The notes: a model not told the origin generated them from the sequence alone. 34,654 nucleotides of DNA from an uncultured Lachnospiraceae bacterium (GCA_910588965.1 CAJUSO010000009.1:1-34654), one strand, 5' to 3'; counted from the first letter of the stretch, positions 1 through 7,794 are shown. Numbers and translations: made by a program.

Positions 1-348
1 CTCTTATATACAAAGCAGCGCAGTAAGGCAGGTATTTTTTCAGTCCCGCTATACAGGCGGGGTACCCATGCCGGCAGCAGTGATTGTTCCATTGGGTGTA
101 TCCAGCCATACAATTGCCTGGATACTGCTGGGGTATGGGAATTGACGGAAACTATAAGGGTAAGTAAGGAAAAGCGCTGCGTGTTGTTGTTCCCTGATAC
201 TCTATTATATGTGGCGTCAGGGAATGGGTGATGGTTTCACTGCCACTATTTCCTGTCACGCTCCTTTTTGGATTGTAACATAAAAATCCCTAAAAAAGAA
301 GATGCATCTGGTAGGAAGGATGCGGTTTAATAATTTTGCTCAATCAAA

Positions 349-383
349 AACCCCACTGCAAGCAACGGGGTATCAGGCTTGCA
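349..383 (+). repeat. Palindromic repeat block, copy 1
   Basis: The block has a CCCC...TGC arm, a short loop and a GCAACGGGG arm, followed by a TATCAGGCTTGCA tail. A second copy with the same layout lies near 550-586. Downstream, at 394-420, is CTCATTGCTCGCGGGAATAA, which resembles 658-677. The arms can form an imperfect stem, so this could be a REP-like mobile palindrome or an RNA hairpin. Confidence 0.5.
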
Positions 384-469
384 TGGCTATTTTCCTCATT
401 GCTCGCGGGAATAAAGCGGGACGGCCTCTGTGATGCAATCCATGTCGGTATGTATCTGCCGGCATAAGA

Positions 470-544
470 TACCCACATGGGATGCCTTAAGGTGTGTCTG
501 GGGATATTTTTCTGGGACAAGCAAAGGGCGTTCCCATGTGGGTA
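470..544. repeat. 13-bp perfect inverted repeat with 49-bp spacer
   Basis: TACCCACATGGGA at 470-482 is matched exactly by its reverse complement at 532-544. Similar bases continue just inside the arms (TGCC against GGCG). No open frame or transposase lies between the arms. It could be the ends of a very small non-autonomous element or a structured RNA. Confidence 0.5.
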
Positions 545-549
545 GCCAA

Positions 550-586
550 ATACCCCGCTGCCTGGCAACGGGGCATCAGATTTGCA
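550..586 (+). repeat. Palindromic repeat block, copy 2
   Basis: This is the partner of the block at 349-383: CCCCGCTGCC, a short loop, GGCAACGGGG, then CATCAGATTTGCA. The stem is better paired than in copy 1. It is followed by another GC-rich hairpin (599-618) and by the CATTGCCCATGGGAATAAGG motif near 659-678. Confidence 0.5.
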
Positions 587-647
587 GCAAAGCAGGCTGC
601 GGGGAATCTGTCCCCCGCGGTGTCTGCCAAATGCCTGTGCAAGCACA

Positions 648-680
648 GCGCTTAGTTCATTGCCCATGGGAATAAGGGGA
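648..680 (+). repeat. Dispersed repeat, GCGCTTAGTTCATTGCCC type
   Basis: The first 18 bases match the reverse complement of 5308-5325 at 16 of 18 positions. The second half resembles 394-420. Similar motifs in separate intergenic gaps indicate a dispersed repeat family rather than chance. Confidence 0.4.
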
Positions 681-715
681 TATGCCTGCCGCTGCCTTCT
701 GGGCAGGATCCTATT

Positions 716-1546
716 TTATTCCAGGTATTCCATAGGGTTTACAGGCGCCCCATCCTTGAGTAATTGGAAATAAAGGTTTGCCCCTTCTACGGAATAATAT
801 TTGGTAGGCTCGTTGATATAGCCCAGGACTTCTCCGTTTTCCACGTAATCCCCTTGGTTCTTGGGGATTTCCTTTAATTGCCCATAGCGGGCGCTGTAGC
901 CGTCCCCCATATCTACGGTTATGGTGGAACCGGTTTCTTCATTGGTCTCAACGGCGGTTACTTTCCCGCTGGCAACAGCTTGGACAGGGCTGTTGACTTC
1001 TGCCTGGATGATGACGGCCGGGTTGTACTTGTATTGGTCTAAGGTTGCAAAATATACCGTCTGGTCCATGCTGTAATTTAGGATTACGTTGCCCTGCAGA
1101 GGCCAGATAAGGTCTGTGGCTGCATTGAAGTGGAATTCCGGCTCTGGCGTGGGGGCCGCCTGTACGGCATTAGAGATAACAGCGGGCTCATCCATGAAAT
1201 TGTCTTCCTTGGGTGCGATAATGCCAGAGACAGCTTCGGTCTCTTCTGCTTTCTCCTCTTCCTCTTTTTTCTTTTTTTCTTTCTCTTTCTCAGCTTTAGC
1301 CTTTTCTTTCTTGGCAAGCTGGGCGGCTGCCTCGGCCTTTTCCTTCAAGGCGTTTTCCCTTGCCTGGTCTTCTGCTTTTGCCTGCTGCACCAGTTCTTCC
1401 TGTTCTTTTGCCAGCTGCTCTTCCTGTTTCTTGTCTTGCTGGGAATAGTAAAGCCCTATCATGCCAAATGCTGCCACTACCATGATGACAGCGGCTATGA
1501 TGTAGGATTTCCGGGTAAAAAATGCCGTTGCTTTCTTATTTCTCAT
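716..1546 (-). CDS. spoIIQ: SpoIIQ-like engulfment protein with degenerate LytM/M23 domain
   Basis: This 276-residue protein has a short cytoplasmic start, one transmembrane helix (about residues 15-34), a long Lys/Glu-rich coiled coil (about 36-105), and a C-terminal LytM/M23 fold (about 145-275). In the family, SpoIIQ sits in the forespore membrane and pairs with the SpoIIIA complex across the septum. The usual zinc ligands are missing: the HxGxD segment reads NPAVIIQ and the HxH segment reads NLYFQL, so peptidase activity is unlikely. The ATG at 1546 is preferred over one five codons upstream because AAGGTG lies just before it. It follows spoIID on the same strand and has its own sigma-F-type promoter. 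The identity rests on fold, topology and neighbour. Confidence 0.85.
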   Translation of the reverse strand: MRNKKATAFFTRKSYIIAAVIMVVAAFGMIGLYYSQQDKKQEEQLAKEQEELVQQAKAEDQARENALKEKAEAAAQLAKKEKAKAEKEKEKKKKEEEEKAEETEAVSGIIAPKEDNFMDEPAVISNAVQAAPTPEPEFHFNAATDLIWPLQGNVILNYSMDQTVYFATLDQYKYNPAVIIQAEVNSPVQAVASGKVTAVETNEETGSTITVDMGDGYSARYGQLKEIPKNQGDYVENGEVLGYINEPTKYYSVEGANLYFQLLKDGAPVNPMEYLE

Positions 1547-1582
1547 CCTGTCACCTTCCATTTCTGTTTGTTTTTTCCTTCA

Positions 1583-1611
1583 TAGTTTTGCCGGAAAAAA
1601 AGGAATTATAC
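1583..1611 (-). promoter_or_regulatory. Sigma-F-type promoter of spoIIQ
   Basis: Read on the minus strand there is GTATA (-35, 1607-1611), 14 bases, then GGCAAAACTA (-10, 1583-1592). The -10 fits the sigma-F consensus GGNRANAMTR at every position. The predicted transcript would start about 30 bases before the spoIIQ ATG. Forespore sigma-F control is what is known for spoIIQ in Bacillus. Confidence 0.65.
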
Positions 1612-1651
1612 AGGATTTCAAAAAGAAGTTTAAAATAGGCAGGTGGTAGGG

Positions 1652-2743
1652 CTAGTTATGGATTGGATACGGTACGAGTTCCGTATCGGTATAAAAATAT
1701 TGCAAGATTTCACGGTATTCCATCCCTTCTTTTGCCATTTCATTGGCGGCAAACTGGCTAAGTCCCAGGCCGTGCCCCAAGCCTTTGGTTACGATCCGTA
1801 TCTGCCCTTCCACTTCTTTGATATAAAAACAGGCCGAATCCAAGCCGAGGCACTCCCGGGCGCTTTCCCCAGACAAGGGGGTCTTGCCGGCTTTTGCCTG
1901 GGTCACATAGCCGTTGCTGTCCCGGGCTTCTATGGTGAAAGCTTCCATTGCTTTATCCGGCGGCACATCCAGTTCCGGGCAGGCCTGCTGCAGCTTTTTC
2001 AGGAAATCTTCTTGTTCCAGGAAGGTTACATGGAGGAAATCAGGGGAAGGAATATCCCAGGAACTGTCCACGCTGCACAAATAGGGGGCATTTTCGATAG
2101 AGGCGTCTGGGGCATTCCTGGTCTTCCCAGCGCTGACAGCATGGAAGGAGGCCAGGATAGGCTCTCCCCCATAGGTGAGGATTTCCCCTTGGGTATCCAG
2201 GATGGCTTCTTCCAGTACATGGTAATTCTTTTCAAACCCGTCTTGCCCCCATAACGTTAACATCTCTTCCCGGGACATGGAAGAGGGGAGTTCCATCCCT
2301 TCTGTACCCAAGGCTGCCGCCAGGGAGGTCCTGGCAATGACAGCCTGTGCCTTTATGGCTTCTGGCTGGTAGTCCAAGGGGATTTGCTTTGCCACGACGC
2401 CGGCCAGGTATTCTTCAATGTCCATATCCAGTTTCCCTGCAGTTTGGGAAGCGCCGCTGCCTTCCGTGCCTGTATCTGGCGTCTGCGTATCTGTATCTGG
2501 CGTCTGTGAGTCTGTATCTAGTGCCGGCGTACCTGTTTCTTGCTGTGCAGGGTCTTGGCCAGGGGCGCCCTCTTTGGAAGGCTCTGTTTCCGGTATTTCT
2601 GCGGCGGGTTCTTGGATGTTTTCCGGGAATGTGCCAGGTTCTGGGTTTGTCTCATTTCTTTGGAAGAAAAAAGTGACAACATAAGGGATTGTCACAATTA
2701 ATATGCAGATAGCAAAAAAAGATTTTATTTTTTCTTTTAGCAA
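1652..2743 (-). CDS. spoIID: Stage II sporulation protein D (SpoIID), unusual active-site motif
   Basis: This 363-residue protein has an N-terminal membrane anchor (about 8-27) and a Pro/Glu/Thr-rich linker to about residue 105, then the SpoIID/LytB domain. In the family, SpoIID is a lytic transglycosylase that acts with SpoIIP and SpoIIM to degrade septal peptidoglycan during engulfment. Hallmarks seen are AIKAQAVIART, HAVSAGKT and GHGLGLSQF. The usual GVVA-x-EMP motif, which carries the catalytic Glu, reads GVVAKQIP: Gln120, codon 2384-2386. It is the first gene of the minus-strand pair, with a sigma-E promoter just upstream. The Thr/Asp/Gln linker (about residues 70-95) contains short repeats. 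Confidence 0.92.
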   Translation of the reverse strand: MLKEKIKSFFAICILIVTIPYVVTFFFQRNETNPEPGTFPENIQEPAAEIPETEPSKEGAPGQDPAQQETGTPALDTDSQTPDTDTQTPDTGTEGSGASQTAGKLDMDIEEYLAGVVAKQIPLDYQPEAIKAQAVIARTSLAAALGTEGMELPSSMSREEMLTLWGQDGFEKNYHVLEEAILDTQGEILTYGGEPILASFHAVSAGKTRNAPDASIENAPYLCSVDSSWDIPSPDFLHVTFLEQEDFLKKLQQACPELDVPPDKAMEAFTIEARDSNGYVTQAKAGKTPLSGESARECLGLDSACFYIKEVEGQIRIVTKGLGHGLGLSQFAANEMAKEGMEYREILQYFYTDTELVPYPIHN

Positions 2744-2794
2744 ATGGCTCCCTCCCTTTCCGCTGTGCGCACAGAAGATTCAGTGTGTACTACT

Positions 2795-2823
2795 ATTGTA
2801 TGGGCAGGGTCTGTAATTATGAC
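2795..2823 (-). promoter_or_regulatory. Sigma-E promoter of spoIID
   Basis: On the minus strand there is GTCATAAT (-35, 2816-2823), exactly 13 bases, then CATACAAT (-10, 2795-2802). The -10 is a perfect match and the -35 nearly so to the sigma-E consensus (GTCATATT and CATACAMT). The start point would be about 45 bases before the spoIID ATG. Mother-cell expression is expected for spoIID. Confidence 0.8.
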
Positions 2824-2879
2824 CGTTTCATCGGAATTATAATGGGAAAAGAAAATGCGAACAAATATTCTGATTCCTC

Positions 2880-2908
2880 TTGCATTCTGTTTTGGATTGT
2901 GGTATTAT
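2880..2908 (+). promoter_or_regulatory. Sigma-A promoter for the radical-SAM/DUF4130 pair
   Basis: TTGCAT (2880-2885), a 17-bp spacer and TATTAT (2903-2908), with TG one base before the -10 (extended -10). It lies about 50 bases upstream of the radical-SAM gene on the same strand. Confidence 0.6.
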
Positions 2909-2960
2909 GAGATAGAACATTAGTTTGGAGACTTGATGACAGGAAGGATGCCACAGAGGT

Positions 2961-4313
2961 ATGGAATTACAAATGGATATGGATTTATTCGAGAAGCTGA
3001 CGGTACTGTCAGGCGCTGCGAAATATGATGTTGCCTGTACGTCCAGCGGTGTTAGCCGCAAGGGGGGAAGGGGAGGCATGGGGAATTCAATTGCCCCTGG
3101 CATCTGCCATTCCTTTTCGGCAGATGGCAGGTGTATCTCCTTATTGAAGATACTTTTTACGAATGAGTGTATTTTTAACTGCGCGTATTGCCTGAATAAC
3201 TGCGATTCAGATGTCAGGCGCGCAGCTTTTACCCCAGAAGAGGTCTGTACCATTACGATGGAATTTTACCGGCGCAATTATATTGAAGGGCTGTTCTTAA
3301 GTTCAGGCATCATGGGAAGCCCCAATATTACCATGGACCTCATATACCAGACAATCTACCGGCTGCGTAAGGTCTGCCATTTCCGTGGCTATATCCATGT
3401 GAAGGCGATTCCGGGCGCCGACCCGGAATTGGTGGAACGGACAGGCTTCCTTGTAGACCGTATGAGCATTAATTTGGAACTGCCCACGGCAGACAGCCTG
3501 CACAGGCTTGCGCCCTGCAAGTCACGCAGTACCATCCTAAAGCCTATGCGCCAGATCCAAAGCCGCATCCTTGACAATAGGCAGGAACTTGTGGCTTACC
3601 AGAAGGCGCCTGCTTTTGTCCCGGCAGGCCAGTCTACCCAGATGATTATTGGCGCCACGCCGGAGAATGATTACCAGATTATGAGCGTGGCAGAGGGGCT
3701 TTACCAGAAGTTCCGGCTGAAGCGTGTATTTTATTCGGCGTTTGTCAATGTGAATGGGAACAGCATGCTGCCGGCCCTTCCAGGGGGGCCGCCCCTGCTG
3801 CGGGAGCACCGGCTGTACCAGGCGGACTGGCTGCTGCGCTATTATCATTTCCAGGTCTCGGAGCTGCTGTCAGAAGACAGGCCGGATTTTAATATTTTCC
3901 TGGATCCCAAGTGTGACTGGGCGCTGCGCCACCTGGAGCGCTTCCCGGTGGAAATCAATACAGCCAGTTACCAGGAACTGCTGCGTGTGCCTGGGATTGG
4001 CTATAAGTCGGCAGAACGGATTGTGAAGGCGCGCCGGAGGAACCGGCTGGGGTTTGATGACCTCAAGAAGATTGGCGTGGTGTTAAAGCGGGCGTTGTAT
4101 TTTATTACCTGCTCTGGGAAGATGATGTACCGGACGAAGCTGGAGGAGGATTATATCTGCGAAAACTTGCTGCGGGATAAGTCCCAGATTCCCAGGGATA
4201 TCCGGGAGGGCGGGTATCAGCAGCTTAGTTTTTTTGATAAGGAGATCTGTGCGGATTACCAATTGGCAGAAGAGGAAATCGTGCCGTTGCGGCAGCAGAT
4301 TGGGGCGGTATAG
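2961..4313 (+). CDS. Putative DNA modification/repair radical SAM protein (TIGR03916 type)
   Basis: This is a 450-residue radical SAM enzyme. The 4Fe-4S cluster Cys residues are C70, C74 and C77 in ECIFNCAYC (CX3CX2C). The C-terminal part holds a helix-hairpin-helix segment (about residues 332-360, with VPGIGYKSAERI), which is typical of non-sequence-specific DNA binding. It belongs to a family known to occur beside the DUF4130 protein that follows here; that pair is thought to act on DNA, but the reaction is not known to me. Start choice is uncertain: ATGs at 2961, 2973 and 2979 are all in frame, with AGGAAGG and AGAGG upstream. The 3' end lies in a 60-bp direct repeat. Confidence 0.85.
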   Translation: MELQMDMDLFEKLTVLSGAAKYDVACTSSGVSRKGGRGGMGNSIAPGICHSFSADGRCISLLKILFTNECIFNCAYCLNNCDSDVRRAAFTPEEVCTITMEFYRRNYIEGLFLSSGIMGSPNITMDLIYQTIYRLRKVCHFRGYIHVKAIPGADPELVERTGFLVDRMSINLELPTADSLHRLAPCKSRSTILKPMRQIQSRILDNRQELVAYQKAPAFVPAGQSTQMIIGATPENDYQIMSVAEGLYQKFRLKRVFYSAFVNVNGNSMLPALPGGPPLLREHRLYQADWLLRYYHFQVSELLSEDRPDFNIFLDPKCDWALRHLERFPVEINTASYQELLRVPGIGYKSAERIVKARRRNRLGFDDLKKIGVVLKRALYFITCSGKMMYRTKLEEDYICENLLRDKSQIPRDIREGGYQQLSFFDKEICADYQLAEEEIVPLRQQIGAV

Positions 4314-4350
4314 CAAAGGCCGTGTCTGTATTAGGATGTGCCAGAGGCAG
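4291..4350 (+). repeat. 60-bp perfect direct repeat, copy 1
   Basis: This segment covers the last codons and stop of the radical-SAM gene plus 37 bases downstream. It is repeated without a mismatch at 4363-4422, a period of 72 bases. The copy inside the gene is taken as the original. Confidence 0.95.
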
Positions 4351-4362
4351 GGATAGCGTTAT

Positions 4363-4422
4363 GGCAGCAGATTGGGGCGGTATAGCAAAGGCCGTGTCTG
4401 TATTAGGATGTGCCAGAGGCAG
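4363..4422 (+). repeat. 60-bp perfect direct repeat, copy 2
   Basis: This is an exact copy of 4291-4350, separated from it by 12 bases. It repeats the end of the radical-SAM gene in the spacer before the DUF4130 gene, lengthening the gap between the two partners to 175 bases. The lack of any mismatch points to a recent duplication. Confidence 0.95.
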
Positions 4423-4488
4423 AAGCGGCAGGTTTGCATTCGCTTCTGTATGGCAGGAGATGCAACGGATTTGCAGGAGGAGGTTTTT

Positions 4489-5289
4489 ATGTATATATTT
4501 ATCTGTGAGGATAGCATTGACGGTATTTTTACGGGCATCTATGATGCCTGGGCGAGCGGGTATGGGCATGAGAATGTGGCGCTGACGGCTTACGAGCCAG
4601 AGAACTATATGCTATTTTGTGAGTATATCAGGGTGCAGACAGATTTTGGGAAGAGCGGGAAAGTGGCGCGTACCTTGCGGAGGCATTTGGGGGAAGAGAC
4701 CTATGGCGAACTGTGCCAGGCTGCCTTGGCGTTTGAAAATTCCCGGAGCAGGAGGCATTCTATGGATAAGGCAGACGCTATTTATAAGACGGTTGTGCTG
4801 GCACTGTCTAGGAAGGATGGCAGCAAAATCCTGCAGTGCCTGGGGGAGCCTTGTGTCAGCCGGACCTTCCGCCTTTCCCGCAGTATGGGCAATGAAGCGC
4901 ATCACCTGCTGGGTTTTTTGCGCTTCCGGGAATTAGAAAATGGGGTCTTATTTGCGCAGATTACCCCCAAGAACCATGTATTGGAGTTTTTGGGCGAGCA
5001 TTTTTCAGATCGCCTGCCCGAAGAGGATTTCATGATTTACGATGCTGCACATGGGCAGGCAGCGCTGCATACCAAGGGGAAGGGTTTTTTTATTACAGAT
5101 ACCCAGGATTTAGATGAAGCAGGACTGAGCCGCATTTCCGGGGAGGAAGCAGAGTGGCAGAGGCTTTGGAAGGGGTTTTTTGACAGCATTGCCATAGAAG
5201 CTAGGAAGAACCCCAAGCTGCAGGGGCAGAACCTTCCGAAGCGGTTTTGGAAGAATATGGTAGAGCTTGAGCCATCCCTAAGGGCATAA
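4489..5289 (+). CDS. DUF4130 / TIGR03915 family DNA metabolism protein
   Basis: This 266-residue protein starts MYIFICEDSIDGIFTGIYDAW, typical of the TIGR03915 family, which carries DUF4130. The ATG at 4489 has a strong GGAGGAGG six bases upstream; the frame stays open further upstream only through the duplicated spacer, so that extension is rejected. The C-terminal part (ITPKNHVLEFLGEHF through NPKLQGQNLPKRFWKNM) is the conserved family end. Members are found next to the radical-SAM partner, which is the case here. A role in DNA repair or modification is inferred from that pairing; no catalytic residue can be assigned from sequence alone. Confidence 0.85.
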   Translation: MYIFICEDSIDGIFTGIYDAWASGYGHENVALTAYEPENYMLFCEYIRVQTDFGKSGKVARTLRRHLGEETYGELCQAALAFENSRSRRHSMDKADAIYKTVVLALSRKDGSKILQCLGEPCVSRTFRLSRSMGNEAHHLLGFLRFRELENGVLFAQITPKNHVLEFLGEHFSDRLPEEDFMIYDAAHGQAALHTKGKGFFITDTQDLDEAGLSRISGEEAEWQRLWKGFFDSIAIEARKNPKLQGQNLPKRFWKNMVELEPSLRA

Positions 5290-5307
5290 GCCAGGGCTGG
5301 TTCCCCC

Positions 5308-5325
5308 GGGCAATGAGCCAAGCGC
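5308..5325 (-). repeat. Dispersed repeat, GCGCTTGGCTCATTGCCC type
   Basis: On the minus strand it matches 648-665 at 16 of 18 bases. It lies just downstream of the DUF4130 gene in an otherwise empty 276-bp gap. Confidence 0.4.
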
Positions 5326-5503
5326 CGTACCTGTACCGGGATAGCCTTGAAGGAGCAGCATAATCCTATTTTTGGGTTCCTTTTGTTGCGGAATAAGATA
5401 GCGGATATGGCATCTAGCTGCCGCATTGCCTGAGGGTTATTGATAAAAGCAAAAGAGGGTTAAGAAGCTTACATGTATGTTGGAATGATGATAAATGGAA
5501 AGA

Positions 5504-5540
5504 ATCCCCCAATGGTAATGCAAGGGAACCATTGGGGGGC
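5504..5540 (-). terminator. Terminator of the two-component operon
   Basis: CCCCCAATGGT (5506-5516) and ACCATTGGGGG (5528-5538) form a perfect 11-bp stem with an 11-base loop. On the minus strand it is followed by a moderately T-rich stretch. It stands 26 bases past the stop of the response regulator. Confidence 0.8.
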
Positions 5541-5565
5541 AGATGTTTCAGATGGGGGAAGGCCG

Positions 5566-6255
5566 TCAGACCTTAAAACGATACCCAACGCCCCAAATGG
5601 TCTCAATGTATTGGGGCTTTGTGGTATTAAATTCAATTTTCTCACGTATTTTCTTAATGTGCACAGTAACCGTGGCGATATCCCCTACGGACTCCAAATC
5701 CCAGATTTGGCTGAACAGCTCTTCCTTGGAGAAAACACGGTTTGGGTTCTGTGCCAGGAATGTCAGCAGGTCAAATTCCTTGGTGGTGAATTGCTTCTCT
5801 TCATCGTTGACCCAGACCCTGCGGGCAGTCTTGTCAATTTTCAGGCCGCGGATTTCGATTACGTCATTCTCCTGTACGTTGCTATTAATCAGGCGTTCAT
5901 AACGGGAGAGGTGCGCCTTTACCCGTGCTACCAGCTCACTGGGGGAGAAAGGCTTGGTAATATAATCGTCTGCCCCAAGGCCGAGCCCGCGGATTTTGTC
6001 GATATCGTCTTTTTTGGCAGATACCATCAGGATGGGTGTGTTCTTATTTTCGCGGATCCGCTTGCAGATTTCAAAGCCATCCACGCCAGGCAGCATCAGA
6101 TCTAGGATAAACATGTCGAAATCCTCGCCTAATGCGCGTACCATGCCCTGTTCCCCATCGTTTTCAATCTCTACGGAAAAGCCGCTGAGTTCCAAATAAT
6201 CCTTTTCCAAATCCGCGATTGCCACTTCATCCTCAATAATCAATACTTTGCTCAA
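5566..6255 (-). CDS. OmpR/PhoB-family response regulator
   Basis: This 229-residue regulator has an N-terminal receiver domain (phospho-acceptor D52 in FILDLML, acidic pocket IIEDE, conserved Lys in YITKPF) and a C-terminal winged-helix DNA-binding domain (about 130-228, ending YIETIWGVGYRFKV). It starts with TTG at 6255 behind AGGAGGTGG, and its first codon overlaps the stop of the histidine kinase (TTGA), so the two are translationally coupled. The target genes cannot be told from the sequence. It resembles the PhoB/WalR/CssR class, but no specific orthology is claimed. Confidence 0.92.
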   Translation of the reverse strand: MSKVLIIEDEVAIADLEKDYLELSGFSVEIENDGEQGMVRALGEDFDMFILDLMLPGVDGFEICKRIRENKNTPILMVSAKKDDIDKIRGLGLGADDYITKPFSPSELVARVKAHLSRYERLINSNVQENDVIEIRGLKIDKTARRVWVNDEEKQFTTKEFDLLTFLAQNPNRVFSKEELFSQIWDLESVGDIATVTVHIKKIREKIEFNTTKPQYIETIWGVGYRFKV

Positions 6256-7739
6256 TTTACCACCTCCTGGTATTTCCGGATGACAAAATACATAATTGTC
6301 CCGGTTCCTTCCTTGCTGTTTGCCCAGATTTTCCCGCCGTGGTCTTCAACGATTTTCTTTACGATAGACAGGCCGATGCCGCTGCCCCCAGTGGAAGAGT
6401 TGCGGGAGGCGTCTGTCCGGTAAAAGCGGTCAAAAATATAGGGCAAGTCTTTTGCTGCGATGCCCTTCCCATTGTCTTCAATCTCCACTTGGATGAAATC
6501 CCCTACATCCCGGATACGGATGCTGATAAAGCCCTGTTTTTTGTCCAGGTATTTGATGGAGTTCCCGATAATGTTGTGGATGACCCGCCGGAGCTGTTCT
6601 GGGTCTGCGATGATTAGGACATCCTTGTCTGCATAATCAATATAAGTTAGATGGATATTTTTGGCTTCTAAATCCAAGCCGACCTCGTCTACACAGTCGT
6701 CAAAATAATCTGCCACATTGATACGGTTGAAATTATAAGGGATGCGGTTCGTATCTATATTGGAATATAAAGTCAGTTCGTCAATCAGCTTATCCATCTC
6801 ATTTGCCTTATTGTAAATGGTACGGATATACTTGGCTTGTTTTTCCGGCGTATCCGCCACCCCGTCCATGATGCCTTCCACATATCCTTTGATGGCAGTG
6901 ATAGGGGTCTTCAGGTCGTGGGAAATATTCCGGATCAGTATCTTGTTTTCCCTTTCGCCGGATACCTTTTCCTCTGCGGATTCCTTTAGGCGGAAGCGCA
7001 TATCCTCAAAGCTTTGGCATAAGTCCCCAATCTCATCCCGGTGGGAGGCGTCAATGCGGAAGTCCAGGTTGCCCTCCTTGATGTTCTGGGCTGCCACCTT
7101 TAGCTTGCGGATAGGGTTGATAATGCCCTGGTAAATCCATATAGTCAGCATCCCGGCTGTAAAAATCAGGATTAATAAAATGGAAATAAGCAAGTCCAGC
7201 AAGATGCCCTTCACCTCAGGGAGGATCTGCTCCATGGCAGTGATGATGAATAAACTTCCTTCCATGCTGTCAGCAAAGGAGAAATCAATCTGCCGGACAA
7301 GGGATTGGTCATCCCCATCCAGATAGAAGACAGATTCTGGGCTGCCGGCCCTATCGCTCCCGTATTCTGGCAGCTTCTCCTGTAAGCTAGAACTGCCTGT
7401 AAGGCCAGAATAAATGAAATCGCTGCCCTTGCGTACAATGAGGTAGGAATATTTCTTGGATAATTCTTGGTTAACCTGTTCCAGGTAAGCAGGGTCCGAC
7501 AGCTTATCTGGGGTGTCTTTGGCCACGTCCTGCAGGGTTTCGTAGGTACTCTTGGTGAAACGGGTAAGCACTTTGAAGGAATTGACAAAATAGTCATAAG
7601 CATTCCCGTCCATGTCGTAGATTTGGCGGATTGCCCGCATCTGGTATTGCCCGAACCCCCATATGGTGGCAACGGCCAGCAGGACTGGCACAAATATGAT
7701 AATACAGAATGAAATAATCAGCCTGGTCCTTAATTTCAT
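6252..7739 (-). CDS. Membrane sensor histidine kinase
   Basis: This 495-residue kinase has two transmembrane helices (about 8-28 and 178-203) flanking an extracellular sensor of about 150 residues, then HAMP (about 204-257), a dimerisation/phospho-acceptor domain with His274 in NISHDLKTPI, and an ATPase domain with N box HNIIGNSIKYL, EDNGKGIA and a Gly-rich GGSGIGLSIV box. It lies upstream of its regulator, the reverse of the most common order. The sensor domain has no feature I recognise, so the signal is unknown. The ATG at 7739 has AAGGT at a good distance. Confidence 0.93.
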   Translation of the reverse strand: MKLRTRLIISFCIIIFVPVLLAVATIWGFGQYQMRAIRQIYDMDGNAYDYFVNSFKVLTRFTKSTYETLQDVAKDTPDKLSDPAYLEQVNQELSKKYSYLIVRKGSDFIYSGLTGSSSLQEKLPEYGSDRAGSPESVFYLDGDDQSLVRQIDFSFADSMEGSLFIITAMEQILPEVKGILLDLLISILLILIFTAGMLTIWIYQGIINPIRKLKVAAQNIKEGNLDFRIDASHRDEIGDLCQSFEDMRFRLKESAEEKVSGERENKILIRNISHDLKTPITAIKGYVEGIMDGVADTPEKQAKYIRTIYNKANEMDKLIDELTLYSNIDTNRIPYNFNRINVADYFDDCVDEVGLDLEAKNIHLTYIDYADKDVLIIADPEQLRRVIHNIIGNSIKYLDKKQGFISIRIRDVGDFIQVEIEDNGKGIAAKDLPYIFDRFYRTDASRNSSTGGSGIGLSIVKKIVEDHGGKIWANSKEGTGTIMYFVIRKYQEVVN

Positions 7740-7785
7740 AATGATACCTTTTCCTATAATCGTGATATTGTAGGAACACGGGATT

Positions 7786-7794
7786 ATTATACCA
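7786..7794 (-). promoter_or_regulatory. Extended -10 promoter of the two-component operon
   Basis: On the minus strand TGGTATAAT, an extended -10 box, lies 47 bases before the kinase ATG. No good -35 box is seen at 17 bases, which is usual for extended -10 promoters. Confidence 0.5.

Larger units (their letters stand above)
1..715. other. Non-coding region with many short inverted repeats
   Basis: No convincing gene is seen here; the open frames lack ribosome binding sites and look like no known protein. The stretch is full of short palindromes: perfect 8-bp arms at 98-105/118-125 and 190-197/217-224, a 13-bp pair at 470-482/532-544, and a GC-rich hairpin at 599-604/613-618. Two related hairpin blocks near 349-383 and 550-586 share a CCCC...GCAACGGGG core. 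On the minus strand the 304-308/319-323 hairpin is followed by a T-rich stretch (complement of 293-299) and could be a weak terminator. This looks like a repeat-accumulating spacer downstream of the sporulation operon. Confidence 0.6.

Noticed and set aside
344..667. Minus-strand 107-codon open frame, and overlapping plus-strand frames at 430-675 and 582-773
   Set aside because: No ribosome binding site, no family-like pattern, and the DNA is explained by palindromic repeats.
5566..7739. Identification of the two-component system as WalRK
   Set aside because: The receiver/winged-helix class fits, but gene order (kinase first), lack of the usual neighbours and absence of a PAS domain give no support for that name.
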